Source of the DNA: Ahaetulla prasina
Taxonomy: Eukaryota; Chordata; Lepidosauria; Squamata; Colubridae
Assembly: GCF_028640845.1 (NCBI RefSeq)
Contig: NC_080542.1
Span: 148,799,298 to 148,863,297 of the forward strand
DNA length: 64,000 nucleotides
Direction: 5' to 3'
Made by a program: the position numbers and the translations under genes. The notes under the pieces are model-generated. The model saw nothing but the letters and a program-made list of their open reading frames with translations. It had not been told where the DNA came from and made no database searches. Numbering within the stretch: position 1 is the stretch's first letter; every line of letters starts with the position of its first letter. Below, piece after piece: positions 58,895 through 63,038 of this stretch.

Positions 58895-61800
58895 TAGACA
58901 GATAGACAGACAAAAAGAAATAGACATATTGAGAAATAGAGAGATAGAGAAATGGATGGATGATGGAGAGAGTGAGTTGACACCCTCTTTCCCCCCCCAC
59001 CCCACCCCAAACACACACACACACGCACACACACAGGTGCTGATCTCACCTGCAGATGACCAGCAAGCCATCCAGAATGTCAAGCGTTTACTGGCCAAGG
59101 TGCAAGAAATGAGAGACCAGCGGGTGTCCCTGGAGCACCAGCTCCGTGAGATGATCCAGAAGGACGACCTCACCACCTCTCTGGTGACCACCGATCAGTC
59201 TGAGATGAAGGTGAGAAGTCAGGATGTAACTGTGGCTTAGGACAGGCCCAAATAGACGGTCCTCGTGCGATGGAGTGTCAGAGAGAGGGATGAGGAAGTT
59301 ACAGCAGGGTTCCTCAAATTGGTCACTTTTAAGAGGAGTGGACTGCAACTCCCAGAATTCTCTAACTAGCATTTCCTGGATTTGGACTCCCAGGATTCCC
59401 CATGCTTTAAGAGGGGTGGACTCCCACTCCCAGAGTTCCCCAGCCAGCTTGTCTTCCTCTTGTTCCAGAAACTCTTTGCGGAGCAGCTGAAAAAGTATGA
59501 CCAGATCAAAGTCTACCTGGAGCAGAACCTGGCTGCCCAGGAGAACATCCTCAAAGCTCTGACGGAGGCCAACGTTAAGTATGCCGCCGTCCGGAAGATC
59601 CTGGCGGAGGTGGAGCACAAGTGAGTTTGACTGTATCAGACAGGATGAGACATTGAGGGCAGTGAGCATGAGTGGTTAGGAAGAATCCGTCAACTGTTTT
59701 CTGGGAGGTGGAAGGACGTCAACATGTCCACTTAAGATCTGTCCTGCATGGACGTGTCATTCTGGCGTCCTTGCTACTCTCTGAGCGTGGTTGTTTTCTT
59801 GCAGACATCTCACAACCCAACTAGGGAACAAAATCAATGTGAGAAGAGAGGGAGGTTGGTGGAGTGGAGGAGGAAGAGGAAGAGGAGGAAGAAGAAAGGG
59901 ACTTTAGGCTCCTAGGTGTTCTCTGAGCTTGGTGGTTTTCTTGCAGACATTTCATGACCCAACTAGCTTACATGATCAATGTTGGAAGTCGGGGGGTGAA
60001 CATAGAGGAGAAGTGGGGGTTTTTCTTGTAGATATAATTTGCAACTTACAACAGTTCACTTAGTGACCGTTCAAAGTTACAAGAGCATTGTGTTTCCATC
60101 TGCTGGAGGGAAAATCTCTTTGGTCCTCTCACCCCTCTTTTGCTCTCCTCGTCCCTCTTTTGCTCTTCTTGCTCCTCTTTTTTTCACTCCTCCGTTCCTT
60201 CACCCCATGCAGGTGGAATACGACCCTCCAGACCTTGGTGGCTTCGTACGAAGCCTACGAAGACTTGATGAAGAAGTCACAAGAAGGGAAAGAATTTTAC
60301 GCCGACTTGGAGGGCAAAGTGGCGAAACTCCTGGAAAAAGCACAGACCGCCTGCAAAACAGCCGAAACTGCCCGCCGGCAAATCATGGAGAAGTAAGCAA
60401 TTCTTTATGGAAGTGTGATGGGGATGACTGTCTTTCAAACAGTGTTTCTGGCTGGGGAATTCTGGGAGTTGAAGTCCATGCATGTTAAAGCAGGCCAGCT
60501 GTGGAATTCTGGGAGTTGAAGTTGTCCCCTCTTAAAGCATGTTGCCTGGGGGATTCTGGAGTAGGAGTCCACCCCTCTTAAAGCATTCTGGTTCCAGAAT
60601 GTGATGTGGGTTCCATGATTTATTTAAATTCTCTCCTGCATGAACTAGTGTTGCTATATCCAGTGACCAAATGGGAGCATTCACAACGATCAGCTCACCA
60701 TGGACAAGTCGCCATGGGACAACAAATAAAAAATACAACATTGAATCGTCCTGTGACGAGTTATCCTGCAGTGAGTTGGCTGCGCCAAGTTGTCCTAGTC
60801 CTATCCAATAACACCCCTGCATGGTCTGTCAGACTGAGCAAGTGCAGTCAACTCCAACTCTCGCAGCAAGCTTCCCTGCCAAACCAGCCTTAATGTTTCC
60901 GTCTCTATGTTTCTTCCAACAGGGAGATGAAGAAGAAGACTCCCTCCCGGCCCACCACCTCAAAACCCATCCTCCAAAAGAAGGCTTCAGAGGCAGAGCT
61001 GGCGTGTGAACCGCTGGGCCTAGCCTCCATCTTGCTGGCCGACCTGCCCGAGGAGCTGCGTAGCCTCCCTCCAGAAGTCCTGGCTGCTCACCTGGCGCAG
61101 CTCCCTGCTGATGCTCTGGCCGCGCTACGTAGCGAGCCACCTTTGCCCGCTGCGGGGATCAGGGGTCCTGCGGGGGAGGCCTTTAGGGGAGGCCTCCCAC
61201 TCAGACCACCCTTTGACCCTGGCCAGTTCCCAGTCACCGGACCCCCTCCTCGGCCGTACCAGCCAGCCAGGATGTCCACCGTTTCTGGACAACGTCCTTT
61301 CCCTGTACTAGCTCCCCGCAGCTCTGTGGCATCCCCTTTGCCAAATTCACAAGTCTACCCACCAGGGGTTGCCACTGGTCGAGGTCCGGCCCTCGCCCCA
61401 CACCAGCCAGTGTACGCTGGTCCACCTCTGCCACCCCCGAGGACATCTCCACAGCACGTACCAATGTCTCGTCCCGCCCCGGGACCTGTTTACGGGGTCG
61501 GATCGCTGGCGCCTTCTGGTGGAGTGCTGCCAGGCCCACCCGCCCCTCTAGCCATGAGACCGCCAGCCCCAGTGCCTGGCCATTTCGTGGGCCCTCATTT
61601 CCCACCACACGCGCAGGGCGTACGGCCCGCCACCACCACAGTGGACAGCCTGCAAGCTCCCATCTCCAGTTGCACAGCTCCGCAGGGGATGTCTGGCTCC
61701 CTCCCCCAGTGGGCAGGGCCTCCTTCTCAAGGAGGTTTTGTAGGGGGCCCCCCAGGGTCTGCACCCTATTCTTTTGCCTATGTCCCGGCAAGTACGGCTC

Positions 61801-63038
61801 CTTTCCTGCCTCCTTTCTCAGGCACTCAGCCCCAAGCCGGCTTCCCACCGCAGGGATCACTCCATCCGCCCTCTGATCGCTCAGCTTGCTTGCAAACAAT
61901 GTCCACCATGCTACCCTCACAGCAGCAGGTGCCTCACTTCCTGCCCCAGACCCAGCAGCCACAGCCGGCCTTCCCCCAGCCGTACCCGTCCCAGCCCTCA
62001 GGCCGACCAGCTCTCCCAAATCCGGTTCCCGCGCATCCCGCTAGCCAAGGGCAGCTCCCACTCCAGCTGGGACCTCAACACCCACTGCCACCCCACTCAG
62101 GCAGCTTGGCCTTCTCCGCCCCAGCCCCAAGAGGCATGATGGGCCCCGTCCAGCAGGTTCCCCTTCACCCTCCTGGCGCAGCAGCCCCCCTTGCATTTGC
62201 TCCGACATCGGCCCAGATCCCGGGAGTCCCTGTAGGGTTGGCCGGCCCTCAGCCACCGCCAGTTAACCAGCCTCCCCTCCGACACGTTCCTCCTGCCCCG
62301 AGTCCTGTCGGAGGGGCTGTTCCCCCACCGGCTCCCTCTCCCCGCCCTTCCATGACCCTCCCACCCCCATGCCTCTTGCCCTCCCAGATGCCGCCCTCCT
62401 CACTGACTCCCGGACCCCCGTCCTTGCCCCAGGTGGCCTCCGAGGTCCCCTTCCAGCGGCAGAGCTCCTCCACCGACGACCTGCTCTCCTCCAGCCCTGA
62501 GAGCCAGCACGGGGGTCCCAAGGCACCCGTTGGGCAGCCCCTCCTTCAGCCCACCAAGGCCGACGCCAAGGATGGCTGCAAGCCCAAAGCTGTCCAGCTG
62601 ATTGAGAATGACCCTTACGAGAAACCGGAGCGTCTTTGGCGCCTCCTGTCTGAGCTAGAACGTTTCCAAGAAGGGGTGTCCCGGTTGGAGAAGACCCCTG
62701 CACCGGGCACAGTCAGCGAGCTAGACAATATCTGGAAAGAGCTTCAAGATGCCCAGGAGAAGGATGCGCGACAGCTGTCGATCGCCATTGCGCGTTGTTA
62801 CACCATGAAGAACCGACACCAGGACATCATGCCGTACGACCGGAATCGAGTGATCCTTCAATCGGGCAAGGACGATTACATTAATGCTAGCCGTATCGAG
62901 GATCTCTCCTGCTACTGCCCCACCATTATCGCCACGCAGGCTCCACTCGTAGGCACCGCCTCGGACTTCTGGCTGATGATCTACGAACAGAAAGTCTCTC
63001 TTGTGGTCATGCTGGTCTCAGAGCAGGAGATGGAGAAG
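27535..63038 (+). CDS. PTPN23: PTPN23 (HD-PTP), exons 1-20 of a gene running off the right edge
   Basis: HD-PTP is a BRO1-family ESCRT adaptor on endosomes. It binds CHMP4, UBAP1 and STAM and helps sort ubiquitinated receptors into multivesicular bodies. I placed 20 coding exons; every intron begins GT and ends AG, all phases agree, and the joined length is 4257 nt (1419 codons) with no stop. Order: BRO1 domain about 1-390 with L202 and I206 at the positions known to contact CHMP4; coiled-coil V domain about 395-713, with F682 corresponding to the UBAP1-binding Phe of the human protein; Pro/Gln-rich linker about 718-1245; PTP domain from about 1300 with [15 protein letters not shown], where classical phosphatases have KNRY. 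The HCX5R catalytic loop, PEST region and stop lie beyond 64000. The linker appears longer than the human one, judged from memory. Confidence 0.97.
27900..29935. repeat. Minisatellite of ~163-bp units, about 12 copies, in intron 1
   Basis: The block GATGCCCAAAGGGAAGAGGA recurs at about 27935, 28080, 28250, 28425, 28570, 28731, 28893, 29057, 29218, 29382, 29546, 29709 and 29872. From 28731 on, units are 161-164 bp and nearly identical. Earlier units range from about 140 to 175 bp and are more diverged. Each unit has a G run (GATTGGGGGGGG) and a C run (CAACCCCCCCC) on the plus strand. Stops are rare, so both strands show long open frames with no coding support. Confidence 0.95.
29990..30140. 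repeat. Short dispersed squamate repeat, facing copies
   Basis: GGACTTCAGCTCCCAGAATT (30008) and GGGAATTCTGGGAGTTGAAG (30046) are reverse complements about 40 bp apart, forming a small hairpin. Same unit as at 10320-10545. Confidence 0.6.
30283..30515 (-). mobile_element. TA-MITE, truncated
   Basis: TATACAGGTAGTCCTCAACT at 30279 starts a copy that includes TTTCTGTCGC, GTTAAGTGAATCTGGTTTCC, GGTCGCAAGAGGGGATCATG and TATGACTGTCATAAATT, then stops near 30515 at an AT-rich region. Confidence 0.75.
30516..30645. repeat. AT-rich microsatellite stretch
   Basis: ATAATAATAATA, TATATATATA and AATATATTTG runs. More AT-rich sequence follows at 31080-31375. No coding potential. Confidence 0.85.
30645..30785 (-). 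mobile_element. PLE terminal-repeat fragment, variant form
   Basis: TAGGTTTTCACAGGTATAGG, TTGGCATTTTCGGGTC and CATTTCGACGAGGTCTCAC follow the layout of the PLE terminal repeat at 35745. CCCAAAATGCCAAGACCTAC at its right end is complementary to its start, so the fragment is itself a small inverted repeat. Confidence 0.7.
30804..31050. mobile_element. Inverted pair of PLE terminal repeats (palindrome, ~120-bp arms)
   Basis: The left arm (TAGGGCTTTGGTTATTCGGG to CAGCTTCATGCTTCTAGGAG) is mirrored by the right arm (GGAAGCACGAAGCTGTAAAC to CCCGAATAACCAAAGACCTA), centred at about 30927. The arms are the terminal repeat of the PLE family found at 43.9-52.8 kb. Both carry the hammerhead-like CTGAAGATGACGAAT block. 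As RNA or single-stranded DNA this would form a long hairpin. Confidence 0.85.
31418..31575 (+). mobile_element. BovB/RTE-related fragment
   Basis: GAAGTTGTGTTCGACCCATC with CTCCATGGACATTAGGCTCT, AGGAGTCCTTCC and AGGATCTGGCCTTCTAAAGA matches a widespread squamate BovB-type 3' region as I remember it, with an internal deletion. No coding frame. Confidence 0.55.
31713..31787 (+). CDS. PTPN23: PTPN23 exon 2 (residues 29-53)
   Basis: Acceptor TCCCTGTCAG; encodes [19 protein letters not shown] of the BRO1 domain; donor GTGAGG. 25 codons, phase 0 at both ends. Confidence 0.97.
32019..32146 (+). CDS. PTPN23: PTPN23 exon 3 (residues 54-96)
   Basis: Acceptor TTCTCTGCAG; encodes [20 protein letters not shown] and [12 protein letters not shown] of BRO1; donor GTAAGG. 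Ends two bases into a Trp codon completed by exon 4. Confidence 0.97.
32455..33215 (-). repeat. ~120-bp hammerhead-like repeat units in intron 3
   Basis: Units near 32505, 32600, 32720, 32975 and 33215 show GGTGGTTTTCTT followed by variants of GACGTTTCATGACCCAACTA and an 'atcatcagtgct' block. All are diverged. Between them are MITE-free filler sequences (CTGTTTATATATAGTTGCCTG and TTGATCACAATATTGTTTTCC, each occurring twice). Confidence 0.55.
33360..33436 (+). CDS. PTPN23: PTPN23 exon 4 (residues 96-122)
   Basis: Acceptor TTGGTTTCAG; encodes [20 protein letters not shown] and VLYNLG; donor GTAAGG. Ends one base into a Gly codon. Confidence 0.97.
33590..33845. repeat. Hammerhead-like repeat unit and TA-MITE scrap in intron 4
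   Basis: GGTGGTTTTCTTGTAGACGT at 33660 with CTCATGACCCACCTAAG is one reverse unit of the ~120-bp repeat. CACTTTTTTTCAGTGCTGTTG to GTCGTAAGTTGAGGACAGCC (33781-33846) is a MITE end. Confidence 0.6.
33930..33979 (+). CDS. PTPN23: PTPN23 exon 5 (residues 122-138)
   Basis: Acceptor CTTCCTGCCAAG; encodes [16 protein letters not shown]; donor GTAAGA. Enters in phase 1, leaves in phase 0. Confidence 0.97.
34060..34360. repeat. Hammerhead-like repeat units in opposite orientations, intron 5
   Basis: A reverse unit (CTTACAGACGTTTCATGACC at about 34133) and a forward unit (GATGATGTTCCCTAGTTGGG then ATGAGACGTCTGCAAGAAAA at 34280-34320) lie about 150 bp apart, so intron 5 contains an imperfect inverted repeat. 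Confidence 0.6.
34466..34597 (+). CDS. PTPN23: PTPN23 exon 6 (residues 139-182)
   Basis: Acceptor TTGGTGTTTTAG; encodes [20 protein letters not shown] and the [10 protein letters not shown] helix; donor GTAAGA. T145 is at the same position as in the human protein. 44 codons, phase 0. Confidence 0.97.
34960..35040 (+). CDS. PTPN23: PTPN23 exon 7 (residues 183-209)
   Basis: Acceptor TCTCCATCCAG; encodes [20 protein letters not shown] and VARISAQ. L202 and I206, the pair whose mutation in human HD-PTP is reported to abolish CHMP4 binding, are both present. Donor GTGAGT. Confidence 0.97.
35095..35350. repeat. T-rich (TTTTA)n stretch
   Basis: About 250 bases of TTTTATTTTA-type repeats ending in TATGTATG units, next to a SINE 5' end. 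Confidence 0.85.
35353..35707 (+). mobile_element. Sauria-type SINE
   Basis: A GGGACATGGTGGCTCGGGCT head with box A-like and box B (GGTTCGAATCC) promoter elements, a body with GTCATGCCGGCCACATGACC and GACGTCTTCGGACAGCGC, and a tail GAGGGGAACCTTTACC. Transcribed in the gene's sense orientation. Confidence 0.92.
35745..35970. mobile_element. Inverted pair of PLE terminal repeats (variant), intron 7
   Basis: The left half (GTAGGTCTTGGCATATTCGG to TTTCGGCTTCGGGCTTTGC) is mirrored by GCACGAAGCATGAAGCTGAA to CGCCAAGATACTCTCAACC, about 100-bp arms around 35872. It ends in a CA microsatellite. Each arm carries the CTGAAGATGATGAGTGAGAC block followed by an AAAACGTCGCCAAGA-type end. Confidence 0.85.
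36050..36223 (+). repeat. MIR-like repeat, two tandem copies abutting exon 8
   Basis: Copy one: CTGTGAGGTGGGTGGGACTG, GCTGGCTTTCCTGCCTAAGG, CGGGACTAGAACTCCC. A second, shorter copy at about 36170-36215 (TCTTTCATGCTTGAAATGGG, ATTTGAACTCTC) runs straight into the splice acceptor CTCTCTTCCAAG of exon 8. Confidence 0.6.
36224..36355 (+). CDS. PTPN23: PTPN23 exon 8 (residues 210-253)
   Basis: Encodes [20 protein letters not shown] and [19 protein letters not shown] of BRO1; donor GTGAGT. The acceptor appears to lie within repeat-derived sequence. Confidence 0.97.
36513..39695 (-). mobile_element. L2-clade LINE with a long open frame, intron 8
   Basis: Near-full-length element. On the minus strand it is open from about 39739 to 36746 (997 codons; the first 20 or so come from a flanking repeat). 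Endonuclease motifs are present in order: [56 protein letters not shown] motifs follow: [69 protein letters not shown]. The catalytic YADD is YADT, one Asp codon missing (about 37590). The 3' UTR ends at 36513-36570 with a (TTTA)n tail on the plus strand. Same subfamily as 1-1843. Antisense to PTPN23. Confidence 0.93.
39735..40118. repeat. Homopyrimidine tract abutting exon 9
   Basis: About 380 bases of C/T-only blocks (CTTCCTTC, CCTCCC, TTTTCC) on the plus strand, running directly into the acceptor of exon 9. Reading frames here are open on both strands but low-complexity. Confidence 0.92.
40121..40168 (+). CDS. PTPN23: PTPN23 exon 9 (residues 254-269)
   Basis: Acceptor CTCCCCAAAG; 16 codons encoding [16 protein letters not shown], a conserved BRO1 helix; donor GTAAGT. 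The smallest coding exon found. Confidence 0.96.
40340..41520 (+). mobile_element. TA-MITE copies, one split by an LTR
   Basis: One copy runs from about 40345 (TGCTCAACTTACGACGGTTC) to 40530. A second starts AGGGAGTCCTGGACTTACAA at 40533, is interrupted at 40558-41164, and resumes GGTTCGCTTAGCAACCGCTC to ATTCGTAAGTCAAGGATTTT at about 41518. Confidence 0.75.
40558..41164. mobile_element. Probable solo LTR with 5-bp target duplication
   Basis: About 607 bp inserted in a MITE, flanked by GGTTC on both sides (ending at 40557 and starting at 41165). The right end is CACAACA and the left end is a slightly eroded CGTCGTG, close to TG...CA on the opposite strand. TATATAGG lies at 40759 on the plus strand; AATAAA on the minus strand at about 40990. 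The two signals disagree on orientation, so strand and superfamily are left open. No internal coding region. Confidence 0.55.
41521..41945 (-). mobile_element. Tandem TA-MITE 3' ends
   Basis: The stretch AAATAGGGTGAAACTCATTTAACCC... to GTAAGTCGAGGA repeats about four times at roughly 115-120 bp (near 41510, 41625, 41735 and 41830-41930), each with a 'ttcttccgaccggttataaaa'-type joint. This is a local tandem amplification of the MITE terminus. Confidence 0.7.
42112..42168 (+). CDS. PTPN23: PTPN23 exon 10 (residues 270-288)
   Basis: Acceptor GATCCCTTTGCAG; encodes [19 protein letters not shown]; donor GTAAGA. 19 codons, phase 0. Confidence 0.97.
42340..43000 (-). repeat. Tandem ~120-165 bp hammerhead-like repeat, five units, intron 10
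   Basis: Units start near 42383, 42503, 42660, 42826 and 42972, each with TTGCAGACG/GACATTTCATGACCC, a GGGAACGTCATC/GGGAACATGATG block, a GAGGAGGAGGA purine stretch and GGGTCCTTGGTGCTCTCTGA. On the minus strand the unit at 42832-42865 reads CTGATGACG...GAAATGTC, one base from the hammerhead-like consensus. Confidence 0.7.
43003..43370 (+). mobile_element. Sauria-type SINE
   Basis: GCTAAGGTGGCTCAGGGGCT head, box B GGTTCGAATCCCC, the same body as the 35353 element and GGGGAACCTTTCCC at the end. Well preserved. Confidence 0.93.
43583..43655 (-). mobile_element. CR1 3' end fragment
   Basis: AACAACAGAGTTGGAAGGGA followed by CTAGTCCAACCCCCTGCCCA and AGGAAACCCTACACC is the reverse complement of the CR1 terminus seen at 3925-3985. 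Confidence 0.88.
43715..44203 (-). mobile_element. PLE terminal repeats, tandem with (TA)n
   Basis: Two terminal-repeat copies in minus orientation (about 43715-43870 and 43915-44165), each followed by an (AT)n run. Each has TTGGTTATTCGGG/TTGGTTGTTCGGG, CTCCCG(C/T)GTAAAAT, GTGTCTTGGCGAC and GCTTCGTGCTTCT. The first lacks the CATCTTCAGGC end. They stack against the full PLE copy at 44204, the tandem arrangement typical of PLE pseudo-LTRs. Confidence 0.8.
44204..46800 (-). mobile_element. Penelope-like element A, best preserved copy
   Basis: The minus strand carries PLE RT blocks in an open stretch (46057-45338): [57 protein letters not shown] and the RYVDDTFI catalytic motif. Farther downstream are [13 protein letters not shown] and, at about 44830-44690, the GIY-YIG endonuclease ([24 protein letters not shown]). 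Small indels break the frame after the catalytic motif and again before the endonuclease. Terminal repeats lie at both ends. Degraded, not expected to move. Confidence 0.9.
46801..48342 (-). mobile_element. Penelope-like element B, partial
   Basis: Begins at the right with the RT segment [15 protein letters not shown] through [14 protein letters not shown] (about 48330-48190) and continues to the terminal repeat near 46830-46910. The 5' half of RT is absent. It carries more one- and two-base deletions than copy A. Confidence 0.88.
48343..49745 (+). mobile_element. Penelope-like element C, partial, opposite orientation to B
   Basis: Starts in RT at [13 protein letters not shown], then [14 protein letters not shown] and the GIY-YIG domain ([33 protein letters not shown]) in one open frame 48286-49125. 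Then a degraded 3' region with CCACTAGCAGTTAAAAGGAA and a terminal repeat (AGCCTGAAGATAATGAGACT). It mirrors copy B across a ~130-bp centre at about 48220-48345. Confidence 0.9.
49746..52590 (+). mobile_element. Penelope-like element D, near full length
   Basis: Runs from the terminal-repeat-associated 5' region (CTGACCAGGACCTATGAAAA at about 49774) through the leader segment (49938-50411), RT (50440-51110) and GIY-YIG endonuclease (51680-51800) to a complete terminal repeat ending at 52585 (CCCGTGAAAACCTCAG). Many small deletions break the frame. It mirrors copy A. The repeat at 52468-52501 holds the best hammerhead-like core. Confidence 0.9.
52468..52501 (+). ncRNA. Hammerhead-ribozyme-like core in PLE terminal repeat
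   Basis: CTGAAGA, a GACGAA/TTCGTC stem capped by TGGGAC, then GAAACGTC. CUGANGA and GAAA are the two conserved hammerhead strands, and ACGU before the C would give a two-pair, self-complementary helix III. Flanking GC (52466-52467) can pair with GC (52502-52503) as the start of helix I. One extra U sits between CUGAAGA and the stem. PLEs are known to carry hammerhead motifs; activity here is unproven. Confidence 0.45.
52590..52645. repeat. (TA)n dinucleotide array
   Basis: About 26 TA units between two PLE terminal repeats of opposite orientation. Confidence 0.95.
52646..52900 (-). mobile_element. PLE terminal repeat, reverse orientation
   Basis: GGTCTTTGGTTATTCGGGTT through GCTTCAGCTTCGTGCTTCTG and CAGCTGTTTCTTCC to GTGTGTCCTGTTTGGGTGTG. 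Reverse strand shows an intact hammerhead-like core (52731-52698). It is followed by TA, TG and CA microsatellites to 53160. Confidence 0.85.
52900..53170. repeat. Mixed (TA)n, (TG)n and (CA)n arrays
   Basis: Alternating dinucleotide runs with (CA)n at 53023-53050 and a GATA/TATA patch at 53108-53150, ending about 40 bp before exon 11. Confidence 0.9.
53207..53265 (+). CDS. PTPN23: PTPN23 exon 11 (residues 289-308)
   Basis: Acceptor CCATTTCTCACAG; encodes [19 protein letters not shown]; donor GTGAGT. Ends two bases into a Lys codon. Preceded by the 11-kb intron 10 that holds the PLE cluster. Confidence 0.97.
53639..53718 (+). CDS. PTPN23: PTPN23 exon 12 (residues 308-335)
   Basis: Acceptor TTTTCCTTCTTAG; encodes [20 protein letters not shown] and TLQSIK; donor GTAATG. 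Ends one base into Gly. Confidence 0.97.
53891..54005 (+). CDS. PTPN23: PTPN23 exon 13 (residues 335-373)
   Basis: Acceptor TTCCCACCAG; encodes [20 protein letters not shown] and [10 protein letters not shown] at the BRO1 end; donor GTAGGG. Ends two bases into Ser. Confidence 0.97.
54200..54560. repeat. Hammerhead-like repeat units in intron 13
   Basis: Reverse units at about 54260 (GTGGTTTCCTTGTGGATGTC) and 54435 (GGGGCTTTTCTTGGAGACAT), and a forward unit at 54518-54550 (CCGATGATGTTCCCTAGTTG then GGTCATGAGACATCTGC). Confidence 0.6.
54780..55200. repeat. (TCC)n then (TTCTAAT)n pyrimidine/AT-rich stretch
   Basis: TCCTCCTCC followed by repeated TTCTAATTC and TTCTTTAAAT motifs, ending shortly before exon 14. 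Low complexity, no coding potential. Confidence 0.8.
55228..55293 (+). CDS. PTPN23: PTPN23 exon 14 (residues 373-395)
   Basis: Acceptor TTTCTGGTCCTCAG; encodes [20 protein letters not shown]; donor GTATGT, a weaker donor. Marks the transition from BRO1 to the V domain. Confidence 0.96.
55390..56455. mobile_element. TA-MITE copies in intron 14
   Basis: Recognisable parts: TCACTTAGTGACCATTCGAA (about 55399) to about 55610; a reverse copy from ATCCTCAACATTACGACCTC (55612) to GTTGTAAGCCAGGGACC (about 55908); and fragments at 55930-56060, 56150-56340 and ending GGTTGTAAGTCGAGGAAGGC at 56437. Confidence 0.7.
56497..56642 (+). CDS. PTPN23: PTPN23 exon 15 (residues 395-444)
   Basis: Acceptor GTCCCATGGCAG; encodes [37 protein letters not shown] and NLVQSMQ; donor GTAAGG. 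First exon mainly of the V domain. Confidence 0.97.
56865..57305. repeat. (TTCC)n and homopyrimidine tract abutting exon 16
   Basis: A pure TTCC array (about 56871-56968) followed by CTTT/CCCT variants and further TTCC blocks. The C/T tract runs almost unbroken into the acceptor of exon 16. Confidence 0.95.
57309..57632 (+). CDS. PTPN23: PTPN23 exon 16 (residues 444-552)
   Basis: Acceptor CACTCCCTCCTGTAG; encodes [40 protein letters not shown] and [17 protein letters not shown]; donor GTAAGT. V-domain coiled coil; residues around 475-490 (Pro/Ser-rich, [13 protein letters not shown]) form a loop that differs from the human sequence. Confidence 0.97.
57740..58295. repeat. Degenerate telomere-like (TTAGGG/TTAAGG)n array
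   Basis: About 550 bases composed of TTAGGATTAAGGGTTAG-like hexamer and heptamer variants. Near-perfect local matches occur at about 58150-58175 (GATTAGGGTTAGG). G-rich strand is the plus strand throughout. Resembles a decayed interstitial telomeric or telomere-variant repeat. Confidence 0.85.
58620..59036. repeat. GAAA, GATG, GATA, GACA and CA microsatellite block upstream of exon 17
   Basis: GAAAGAGA, then GATG units (58693-58722), mixed GACA/GATA, a pure GATA run (about 58830-58892) and finally ACACAC (59010-59036). It replaces a normal polypyrimidine tract ahead of exon 17. Confidence 0.92.
59056..59210 (+). CDS. PTPN23: PTPN23 exon 17 (residues 552-603)
   Basis: Acceptor CTCACCTGCAG; encodes [40 protein letters not shown] and [10 protein letters not shown]; donor GTGAGA. 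A second AG 19 bp upstream (CACACAG) would shift the frame, so 59056 is chosen. Confidence 0.96.
59300..59455. repeat. Three short dispersed repeat copies in intron 17
   Basis: GGACTGCAACTCCCAGAATT, GGACTCCCAGGATTCCCC and GGACTCCCACTCCCAGAGTT in tandem, the unit seen at 10320-10545. Confidence 0.65.
59469..59620 (+). CDS. PTPN23: PTPN23 exon 18 (residues 604-654)
   Basis: Acceptor CTCTTGTTCCAG; encodes [40 protein letters not shown] and [10 protein letters not shown]; donor GTGAGT. Ends two bases into Lys. Confidence 0.97.
59730..60110. repeat. Hammerhead-like repeat units and TA-MITE scrap in intron 18
   Basis: Reverse units at about 59790 (GGTTGTTTTCTTGCAGACAT) and 59930 (GGTGGTTTTCTTGCAGACAT) with CATGACCCAACTAGC. 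TTGCAACTTACAACAGTTCA to TTCAAAGTTACAAGAGC (60039-60088) is a MITE end. Confidence 0.65.
60213..60392 (+). CDS. PTPN23: PTPN23 exon 19 (residues 654-714)
   Basis: Acceptor CACCCCATGCAG; encodes [40 protein letters not shown] and [11 protein letters not shown]; donor GTAAGC. Includes F682, matching the human Phe reported to bind UBAP1. Confidence 0.96.
60450..60600. repeat. Short dispersed repeat copies in intron 19
   Basis: GGGGAATTCTGGGAGTTGAA (60455) and GGAATTCTGGGAGTTGAAGT (60502), plus a diverged third at 60550. Same unit as elsewhere. Confidence 0.65.
60923..63038 (+). CDS. PTPN23: PTPN23 exon 20 (residues 714-1419): Pro-rich linker and start of PTP domain
   Basis: Acceptor CTTCCAACAG; 2116 nt; donor GTGGGT at 63039. 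Begins [15 protein letters not shown], where the human linker has RPTAPKP; the PTAP tetrapeptide is absent here. A conserved [12 protein letters not shown] block precedes a Pro/Gln-rich region of about 440 residues containing [15 protein letters not shown], an island shared with the human protein. Next are [20 protein letters not shown] and [14 protein letters not shown], then the PTP N-terminal part: [63 protein letters not shown] and [13 protein letters not shown] large single exon for the linker is also seen in mammals. Confidence 0.96.

Noticed and set aside
59037..59055. Upstream acceptor for exon 17 (CACACAG at 59031-59037)
   Set aside because: It adds 19 nt and breaks the frame; the CTGCAG acceptor at 59050-59055 keeps the conserved sequence.
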